Source: Actinomycetota bacterium
Lineage (GTDB): Bacteria; Actinomycetota; Actinomycetes; Nanopelagicales; Nanopelagicaceae
Reading direction: 5' to 3'
Length of the DNA stretch: 20,207 nt
Assembly (NCBI GenBank): GCA_009698295.1
Contig: WLQO01000007.1
Location: forward strand, 1-20,207
Position 1 is the first letter of the stretch; every line of letters begins with the position of its first letter. This document shows positions 14,739-20,207 of the stretch, one piece after another. The position numbers and the translations under genes were made by a program. The notes beneath the pieces were generated by a model. That model ran no database searches. It was not told where the DNA came from and worked only from the letters and a program-made list of their open reading frames with translations.

Positions 14739-16031
14739 ATGGACCCATACCCGATTGGTTCGTTACTGGGCGATCTAGCCACAGTAGCTGGCCTTATCTT
14801 GCTCGGCTCGCTCTTTGTGGCGGCTGAAATCGCACTTATCTCACTTCGTGAAAGCCAGATTCGCCAACTCTCATCCAGAGGTAAACGTGGAGCGAAGGTG
14901 GCCCACCTTGCAACTAATCCCAATCGCTTCTTAGCCGCGGCGCAAGTAGGCGTTACGGTCTGCGGATTTCTATCAGCAGCCCTTGGCGCTGAAAAACTTG
15001 GTGTCTACGTCATTCCGCAACTTATTGAATTAGGCCTAACTGAAGATGTTGCAAATGTAACTTCGCTTATTGGCGTCACGCTGGTTATTGCTTATTTTTC
15101 TCTGGTATTTGGTGAATTAGTGCCAAAACGTTTAGCCCTTTTTCGTACTGAAGAAATTTCATTATGGAGCGCTGGAGCAATTGATCTCATCGCTAAATTA
15201 TTTCGTCCAATTATTTGGTTGCTCTCGCACTCGACAGATTTTGTAGTACGCGCATTCGGAATTGACCCAAAAGAGCAACGTAGCCAAATGTCGGAAGAAG
15301 AGTTGCTAGATCTAGTAACTGGCCATGCTGCGCTAACTGCAGAAGAAAGAGATATCGTAGAAGAAGTCTTTAATGCCTCAGAGCGCCAAGTGCATGAAGT
15401 TATGGTGCCGCGTACTGAAGTTGATTTCATGGATGCCTCACTTACAGTCGGTAAGGCAATCGCGCTCGCTGTCGATCGCGCACATTCTCGCTACCCAGTT
15501 GTTCGTGGTTCAACTGATGAAGTAATCGGATTTATCCACGTCCGCGATTTGTTGGATACATCCTTAGTTAGCGCCGGAGGAAAGATTCAAGAGTTGGTTC
15601 GCAACATTATGTTCCTGCCTGGAACAAAAGGCGTGCTGCCTGCACTTACTGAAATGCGCAATCAACGCCAACATTTAGCGATCGTGCTCGATGAATATGG
15701 CGGAACCGATGGCATCGTCACATTGGAAGATTTGGTGGAATGTCTTATCGGCGATATCAAGGATGAATACGACACCGATGAAGCAGAAGTTTCGCTGGAG
15801 GCTCGTACAGGTGATTTTGAAGTAGATGGGCTGATTTCACTCGATGATTTGCGGGATGAAACTGGGATAGATATACCCGATGGGCCATACGAAACAGCCA
15901 GCGGTTTTGTCATGCACTTTTTAGGGCGGATTCCAGTTGTCAATGATGTGGTTGGCATAAACGGTATTCGAATCACTGTTTTAAGTATGGAAGGCAAGCG
16001 CGCTGGGCAGTTACTGATATCGCGTAATTAG
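14739..16031 (+). CDS. CNNM/CorC (hemolysin C-like) transmembrane protein with CBS pair
   Basis: This 430-residue membrane protein belongs to the CNNM/CorB family linked to Mg2+ transport or cobalt resistance. The DUF21/CNNM domain (about 10-190) has hydrophobic segments near 14-36, 66-88, 103-130 and 140-172, with the family feature VFGELVPKRLAL after the third. A cytoplasmic CBS pair follows (about 205-335), with MVPRTEVDFM, RYPVVRGSTDEVIGFIHVRD and AIVLDEYGGTDGIVTLEDLVE. The C-terminal CorC/HlyC domain (about 350-430) begins near GDFEVDGLISLDDL and ends RAGQLLISRN. Length and domain order are normal. ATG 14739 fits the near-leaderless promoter. It is divergent from the ABC ATPase and lies 22 nt before trpS. 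The transported ion is inferred from the family only. Confidence 0.93.
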   Translation: MDPYPIGSLLGDLATVAGLILLGSLFVAAEIALISLRESQIRQLSSRGKRGAKVAHLATNPNRFLAAAQVGVTVCGFLSAALGAEKLGVYVIPQLIELGLTEDVANVTSLIGVTLVIAYFSLVFGELVPKRLALFRTEEISLWSAGAIDLIAKLFRPIIWLLSHSTDFVVRAFGIDPKEQRSQMSEEELLDLVTGHAALTAEERDIVEEVFNASERQVHEVMVPRTEVDFMDASLTVGKAIALAVDRAHSRYPVVRGSTDEVIGFIHVRDLLDTSLVSAGGKIQELVRNIMFLPGTKGVLPALTEMRNQRQHLAIVLDEYGGTDGIVTLEDLVECLIGDIKDEYDTDEAEVSLEARTGDFEVDGLISLDDLRDETGIDIPDGPYETASGFVMHFLGRIPVVNDVVGINGIRITVLSMEGKRAGQLLISRN

Positions 16032-16053
16032 CGATTCGTGCGAGAATAACAAC

Positions 16054-17049
16054 ATGGCCAAGCGCATCCTTTCTGGTATCCAGCCGACGAGCGACTCGTT
16101 CCATCTGGGAAATTACCTCGGTGCGCTTAAGCAATGGGTCGAGCTACAAGAAGGAAATGATGCCTTTTATTGCATCGTTGACCTGCATGCACTGACAGGA
16201 GAAATTGACCCCGCACTTTTACGCAAAAGAATTTTATCCTCGGCTGCGCAATTGATCGCTTTGGGAATTTCACCAGAGAAATCAACTCTATTTGTGCAAT
16301 CACATGTCGCCGAACATAACCAACTCGGATGGATTATGGAATGTATCGCTGGCTTCGGTGAAGCCAACCGAATGACGCAATTTAAAGATAAATCGGCCAA
16401 GGGTGGCGCAGATTCTGCACGCGTAGGTTTATTTACATATCCCATGTTGCAAGCCGCAGATATCCTCTTGTATCAAGCGCATTACGTGCCAGTCGGTGAA
16501 GATCAAAGGCAACATATCGAATTAACTAGGGATTTAGCTACGCGCTTTAATACTCGCTTTGGGGAAACTTTCCGAATCCCTGAAGGCTACATCCTTAAAT
16601 CTGGCGCCAAAATTTATGATTTGCAAGAACCAACTAATAAAATGAGTAAATCATCAGGATCAGCTGCCGGAGTGCTTGAAATTATGGATACCCCAGAGGC
16701 GAACGCAAAAAAGATTAAGAGCGCCACAACTGATGCTGGACGTGAAGTTAAATTTGATGAAAAAGAGAAACCTGGAATAAGCAATTTGCTGACAATCCAC
16801 TCTGCACTTTCAGGTAAGAAGATAAGCGATCTTGAGAATGAATTCGCGGGCAAGGGCTATGGAGACTTTAAAGGCGCAGTCGCTGAAGTCGTTGTGGATT
16901 ATTTAAAGCCAATTCGTACCCGGGCCCTTGAGTTGTTGGAGGATGAGAGCCATCTAGTTCAAATTCTTCATGCTGGTGCCGATAAGGCTCGCACCGTGGC
17001 AAGTGCAACTGTCGCGGAAAGTTATAAGAATTTGGGCTTGGTACTTTAG
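16054..17049 (+). CDS. trpS: Tryptophanyl-tRNA synthetase
   Basis: This 331-residue class I synthetase charges tRNA-Trp. The HIGH-type motif is in SGIQPTSDSFHLGNYLGAL (HLGN near residue 17-20), tryptophan-pocket residues fall in YCIVDLHALT, the block YPMLQAADILLYQ is well kept, and the KMSKS loop is at residues 196-200 (NKMSKSSGS). The ending ESYKNLGLVL is close to the usual VGL terminus. Length is typical of bacterial TrpRS. It starts 22 nt after the CNNM gene with no strong ribosome binding site; GAGAAT (16042-16047), 6 nt before the ATG, could be a degenerate -10 box for a leaderless start. Its TAG stop overlaps the GTG of the next gene by one base. Confidence 0.97.
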   Translation: MAKRILSGIQPTSDSFHLGNYLGALKQWVELQEGNDAFYCIVDLHALTGEIDPALLRKRILSSAAQLIALGISPEKSTLFVQSHVAEHNQLGWIMECIAGFGEANRMTQFKDKSAKGGADSARVGLFTYPMLQAADILLYQAHYVPVGEDQRQHIELTRDLATRFNTRFGETFRIPEGYILKSGAKIYDLQEPTNKMSKSSGSAAGVLEIMDTPEANAKKIKSATTDAGREVKFDEKEKPGISNLLTIHSALSGKKISDLENEFAGKGYGDFKGAVAEVVVDYLKPIRTRALELLEDESHLVQILHAGADKARTVASATVAESYKNLGLVL

Positions 17050-18044
17050 TGAAACTTCGCTCCAGCGCATCGGTTCTAGCGCTAATCGTTGGGTCAGTGA
17101 TCTTTACTCCAACGCCGGCAAACGCTGCCATCAAAATTTGTATTGCCTATGACACCGGCGGACCTGGCGATCGTTCTTTTAACGATGCCACTTTAGCCGG
17201 GGTTAAGAAAGCAGAGTCCCAGTACACCTTTACTTTTGAGGGAGTTGTAACTGATGGCACTGCAGCTGATCGAACAAAGCGACTACGCGCACTAATTGGC
17301 AAAAATTGTGCCGCCATAATTGCAGTAGGGGCTGAGTATGCAAAAGTTATCGCGCCGTTAGCCGTTGAATTTCCAAAATCACAATTTGCCATTATCGGAG
17401 ATGCTTCAATCGAAGCCCTTAATGTAACTTCGATATCCTTCGCTGATATAGAAGGTGCATTTTTAGCCGGTTTCAGCGCTGCGTTAACTAGCAAAAGCGG
17501 CAAAGTCGCCATGATCACGACCCCATCGACTGCAGATAACTATCAAAATGGATTTCTTGCAGGAGTCATCGCTAGCAAAAAGAAAGTGCGGGCTTTTGTT
17601 AAATATGCCAGCACGGATATAGATTTCGCCGCAAAAGCGCTAATCACCCTTGGAATTGATGTTATCTACACAGCATCTCCGGGTTCTGCCGATGGAGTTT
17701 TCAACGCGATCGTAAAAGCAAACACTGCTAAAAATCGTAAAAAGAACGCCAGCGATGTTTTTTTGATTCTCACCGAGCCTGATCTTTACCTGACGGTGAC
17801 TCCAGCGACGTCTAAGTATTTACTTGCATCTGTAGTTAAAAGAGTAGATATCGCGGTCGCAGATGTAATCGGAGCAGCAGTAAAAGATAGCCAAATAACC
17901 GATTCACTTGATGCCCAACTTGGAATTTATGGACATAGGTACACAATCGCTGACAAGGGAATTGAAATCGTGATTAAATCTAAAATCTTGGCCGCACAAT
18001 CAGCAGCCATCAATGCGGCAGCGAGTGCAGCTTATGCACGTTGA
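17049..18044 (+). CDS. BMP/PnrA-family substrate-binding protein, probable nucleoside binder, secreted
   Basis: This 331-residue protein resembles PnrA/BMP/Med periplasmic binding proteins, many of which bind purine or other nucleosides for ABC import. An N-terminal signal peptide ends PTPANA-A near residues 26-27, a signal peptidase I site. No lipobox cysteine is present, unlike many Gram-positive family members. The mature start IKICIAYDTGGPGDRSFNDA (28-47) carries the family DxGGxxDxSFN motif. Further family features are IIAVGAEYAKVIAPLA, FPKSQFAIIGDA, ISFADIEGAFLAGFSAAL and TASPGSADGVFNAI. It starts at GTG, overlapping the trpS stop by one base, and overlaps cdd by 11 bases at its 3' end. 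Three nucleoside-catabolic genes follow, which supports nucleosides as ligand. No permease or ATPase partner is in the window. Confidence 0.87.
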   Translation: MKLRSSASVLALIVGSVIFTPTPANAAIKICIAYDTGGPGDRSFNDATLAGVKKAESQYTFTFEGVVTDGTAADRTKRLRALIGKNCAAIIAVGAEYAKVIAPLAVEFPKSQFAIIGDASIEALNVTSISFADIEGAFLAGFSAALTSKSGKVAMITTPSTADNYQNGFLAGVIASKKKVRAFVKYASTDIDFAAKALITLGIDVIYTASPGSADGVFNAIVKANTAKNRKKNASDVFLILTEPDLYLTVTPATSKYLLASVVKRVDIAVADVIGAAVKDSQITDSLDAQLGIYGHRYTIADKGIEIVIKSKILAAQSAAINAAASAAYAR

Positions 18045-18432
18045 TTGGGAGCTCCTAAAATCGCATGCAACAGCTGCGATGAAGCAGGCTTATGCGCCAT
18101 ACTCTAAATTTCCTGTCGGAGTTGCAGCGCTAGTAGATGATGGCCGAATTATTAGCGGTTGCAACGTAGAAAACGCTAGTTATGGCCTAACTTTATGCGC
18201 AGAATGTGGTCTCGTCTCATCACTGATTAATAGCGGAGGTGGAAGGCTAATCGCATTTACATGTGTAGATATCTCCGAAAATTATCTGATGCCATGTGGA
18301 CGTTGTCGTCAATTATTGCAAGAGCATGGCGGATCAAATCTTCAACTGATGACAGATACCGGAATAAAGCCACTCTCGGAACTCTTGCCTTGGGCATTTG
18401 GGCCTGAAGAAATTGATAAGCGCCTTGACTGA
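18034..18432 (+). CDS. cdd: Cytidine deaminase
   Basis: This 132-residue enzyme deaminates cytidine and deoxycytidine to uridine and deoxyuridine. The size and residues match the small homotetrameric type. YAPYSKFPVGVAAL (20-33) is the N-terminal signature, GCNVENASYG (42-51) binds substrate, and zinc is held by Cys55 in CAECG with catalytic Glu57 and by Cys88 and Cys91 in PCGRC. ATG 18034 is preferred over an in-frame upstream codon at 18013 because MHVDWELL gives the normal length. It lies inside the last codons of the binding-protein gene. The stop overlaps the probable TTG start of deoA. Confidence 0.95.
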   Translation: MHVDWELLKSHATAAMKQAYAPYSKFPVGVAALVDDGRIISGCNVENASYGLTLCAECGLVSSLINSGGGRLIAFTCVDISENYLMPCGRCRQLLQEHGGSNLQLMTDTGIKPLSELLPWAFGPEEIDKRLD

Positions 18433-19735
18433 CCAAAGCAATTCCGGTGTAGAACCATTTGCCGCGGTTGAAATAATCGCAGCAAAAAGAGATCGCAATG
18501 AGTTAAGCGATAAACAAATCGACTGGACTATCGATGCTTATACGCGTGGAGTAATCGCAGATGAGCAAATGTCAGCGCTACTGATGGCGATACTTTTAAA
18601 CGGAATGAATTCACGGGAAATTTCTCGTTGGACCAATGCCATGATTAACTCAGGTGAGAGAATGAATTGGTCTGCACTAGATCGCCCAACTGCAGATAAG
18701 CACTCGACTGGTGGTGTGGGAGATAAAATCACACTTCCTCTCGCACCGCTTGTCGCAGCATGTGGGGGAGCAGTTCCACAACTATCTGGACGAGGTCTGG
18801 GCCACACTGGCGGAACTTTAGATAAACTTGAATCAATTCCAGGTTGGCGCGCTTCGCTTACTAATGCGGAAATGTTAAAAGTTTTGCAAGATACGGGAGC
18901 GGTCATCTGCGCAGCAGGAGCTGGGCTTGCTCCAGCGGATAAAAAGTTATACGCGTTACGTGATGTGACCGCGACAGTAGAAGCGATTCCATTGATCGCA
19001 TCTTCAATTATGTCGAAAAAAATCGCCGAGGGAACTTCTGCACTAGTACTTGATGTAAAAACTGGCAGTGGCGCTTTTATGAGCGATCCTGCGAAAGCGG
19101 CAGAACTTGCGCGCACAATGGTGCAACTTGGGTTAGATGCTGGCGTGAAAACACGTGCTCTTGTAACTGCCATGGATGTTCCACTCGGTTTAACTGCAGG
19201 AAATGCCCTTGAAGTCCGCGAATCTATTGAGGTTTTAGCCGGCGGAGGACCAGCCGATGTAGTTGAGTTAACCATTCTTCTCGCAAGAGAAATGATTGAT
19301 GCTGCAGGAATCGTTGGAAAAGATCCTGCTGCTGCGCTCCAAGATGGTTCAGCGATGGATCACTGGAAACGCATGATTGCTGCACAAGGCGGTGACCCAG
19401 ATGCCAAACTTCCAGTAGCGCGTGAACAACATGTAATAACCGCGACCGAATCAGGAATTATGACCAAGATGGATGCTATGAAAATCGGAGTATCTGCTTG
19501 GCGATTAGGTGCGGGTCGTTCTAAGCAAGGCGAGAAGGTGCAAGCCGGAGCCGGAATAGAAATGCATTCCAAGCCTGGTGATTATGTAAGTAAAGGCGCT
19601 CCGCTTTTGACTCTGCACACTGATACACCAGCCCGGTTTGAACGTGCAATAGAAATATTAGATGGCGCAATTTCAATCGTAGAAAATGGCAAGGTAGATC
19701 GCCTGCCGCTAGTTGTTGAACGGATTACCGGATGA
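18425..19735 (+). CDS. deoA: Thymidine / pyrimidine-nucleoside phosphorylase
   Basis: This 436-residue enzyme splits thymidine, deoxyuridine or uridine with phosphate to the free base and (deoxy)ribose 1-phosphate. It acts on the product of Cdd. KHSTGGVGDK (92-101) is the phosphate-binding segment and SGRGLGHTGGTLDKLE (121-136) the family signature; SGSGAFM and the C-terminal barrel-sandwich part (AGAGIEMHSKPGDYV) are also present. No ATG exists near the N-terminus. TTG 18425 gives MTDQSNSG before the conserved FAAVEIIAAKRD and overlaps the cdd stop by 8 bases. TTG 18398 would add nine residues and is the alternative. The stop overlaps add by ATGA. Whether it is the thymidine-specific or the broad Pdp type is not certain. 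Confidence 0.93.
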   Translation: MTDQSNSGVEPFAAVEIIAAKRDRNELSDKQIDWTIDAYTRGVIADEQMSALLMAILLNGMNSREISRWTNAMINSGERMNWSALDRPTADKHSTGGVGDKITLPLAPLVAACGGAVPQLSGRGLGHTGGTLDKLESIPGWRASLTNAEMLKVLQDTGAVICAAGAGLAPADKKLYALRDVTATVEAIPLIASSIMSKKIAEGTSALVLDVKTGSGAFMSDPAKAAELARTMVQLGLDAGVKTRALVTAMDVPLGLTAGNALEVRESIEVLAGGGPADVVELTILLAREMIDAAGIVGKDPAAALQDGSAMDHWKRMIAAQGGDPDAKLPVAREQHVITATESGIMTKMDAMKIGVSAWRLGAGRSKQGEKVQAGAGIEMHSKPGDYVSKGAPLLTLHTDTPARFERAIEILDGAISIVENGKVDRLPLVVERITG

Positions 19736-20207
19736 GTACCTTAAATAAAATTCCAACACCGGACCAGATTAAGCGCTTACCGAAAGCGTTGCTGCATGAT
19801 CACTTAGATGGTGGGCTGCGGCCGCAAACTATTATCGATATTGCTAAAGAAATTGGCCACGAACTTCCAAGTTATGACGCAACAGAGCTAGCCGAATGGT
19901 TCCGCGCATCATGTGATTCTGGTTCTCTAGTTCGTTACCTTGAAACTTTTGCCCATACTGTTGCCGTAATGCAACGCACTGAAGATATCGTTCGAGTGGC
20001 TCGTGAATGTGCGATTGATCTGGCACGTGATGGTGTTGTCTATGCTGAAGTGCGTATGGCGCCAGAGTTATTGACCGAGAAAGGATTAACTTTATCGTCA
20101 GCGATCGAAGCGATCCTAGAAGGTTTCCGCGTTGGCGAAGTAGATGCAAAGAGTGAAGGAAATATTATTCGCGTGACCTTACTGCTCTGCGGAATGCGCC
20201 AGAATCA
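19732..20207 (+). CDS. add: Adenosine deaminase, N-terminal part, cut by window edge
   Basis: The frame opens with ATG 19732 in the ATGA overlap with deoA and stays open to the end of the window, giving 158 residues and no stop. The start MSTLNKIPTPDQIKRLPKAL leads into LHDHLDGGLRPQT (21-33). This is the metal-binding HxH (His22, His24) and GxxRP motif of adenosine deaminases, here with Asp between the histidines instead of the more usual Leu. DGVVYAEVRMAPELLTEKGL (about 104-123) is the next conserved block. The enzyme converts adenosine and deoxyadenosine to inosine forms. The catalytic Glu and the remaining metal ligands lie beyond the window. It completes a coupled nucleoside salvage chain. 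Confidence 0.93.
   Translation, partial: MSTLNKIPTPDQIKRLPKALLHDHLDGGLRPQTIIDIAKEIGHELPSYDATELAEWFRASCDSGSLVRYLETFAHTVAVMQRTEDIVRVARECAIDLARDGVVYAEVRMAPELLTEKGLTLSSAIEAILEGFRVGEVDAKSEGNIIRVTLLLCGMRQN

Noticed and set aside
14621..14827. Short plus-strand frame starting GTG in the ABC/CNNM gap, product beginning with a helical-looking, charged stretch
   Set aside because: It runs through the CNNM promoter and into the CNNM gene in another frame, has no ribosome binding site and matches nothing I recognise. Its GTG start lies within the inverted repeat. Chance is more likely than a real small gene.
18538..19275. Open frame of 245 codons on the minus strand inside deoA
   Set aside because: It lies exactly antisense to the conserved phosphorylase core. 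The product is Ser/Ala/Thr-rich with no motif; treated as a shadow of deoA.
1..20207. CRISPR arrays, insertion sequences, attachment sites, tRNA or rRNA genes, toxin-antitoxin pairs, defence islands
   Set aside because: No spaced direct repeats, transposase, integrase, tRNA-like cloverleaf or rRNA-like sequence was seen on either strand. All substantial genes are ordinary core metabolism, transport or repair.

Overview
The window looks like core chromosome from a small-genome, low-GC actinobacterium. The best guess is a freshwater planktonic lineage such as the acI/Nanopelagicales group. This rests on four things: actinobacterial gene order (sucC-sucD-DUF6350-purN-purH and folD-DUF3017-mdh); protein variants typical of Actinobacteria (FolD with GRGLTVGRP, eukaryote-type NADP isocitrate dehydrogenase, a stand-alone MsiK-like ABC ATPase); base composition that looks mid-40s % GC by eye; and very tight packing, with 1-11 bp overlaps and no gene-free stretch over about 180 bp. 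The lineage is an inference; a 16S or marker-gene search would settle it.

Layout. 1-296 is the 3' end of guaA. A secreted cyclophilin-type lipoprotein follows (341-1063), whose stop interlocks with that of a convergent PIG-L/LmbE deacetylase (1060-1785, minus). Only 28 bp separate the deacetylase start from the divergent helicase gene pcrA (1814-4060), and both have a -10-like hexamer at leaderless distance. Next come sucC-sucD (4137-6184), a polytopic DUF6350 protein (6193-7266) and purN-purH (7266-9379), all head to tail. folD (9418-10260) begins after its own -10-like box, followed by DUF3017 (10248-10484), mdh (10518-11468, preceded by a perfect 14-bp palindrome), icd (11510-12724) and an S51-family peptidase (12727-13413). 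A hairpin terminator at 13430-13464 serves the minus-strand sugar-type ABC ATPase (13475-14557). The divergent CNNM/CorC transporter follows (14739-16031), then a cluster trpS, BMP-family nucleoside-binding protein, cdd, deoA and add (16054 to the window edge).

Functional picture. Three TCA-cycle steps are present (succinyl-CoA ligase, malate dehydrogenase, isocitrate dehydrogenase). They sit beside the formyl-tetrahydrofolate-dependent late purine steps: FolD makes 10-formyl-THF and PurN and PurH use it. GuaA finishes GMP synthesis. The right-hand end is a nucleoside scavenging module: a periplasmic binding protein, cytidine deaminase, pyrimidine-nucleoside phosphorylase and adenosine deaminase, translationally chained behind trpS. 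No mobile elements, CRISPR arrays, tRNAs, rRNAs or phage genes were seen. I found no convincing undescribed system. The points most worth a second look are the mdh palindrome, the leaderless promoter arrangement, the DUF6350 membrane protein fixed between TCA and purine genes, and the binding-protein/salvage chain that lacks transporter permeases.
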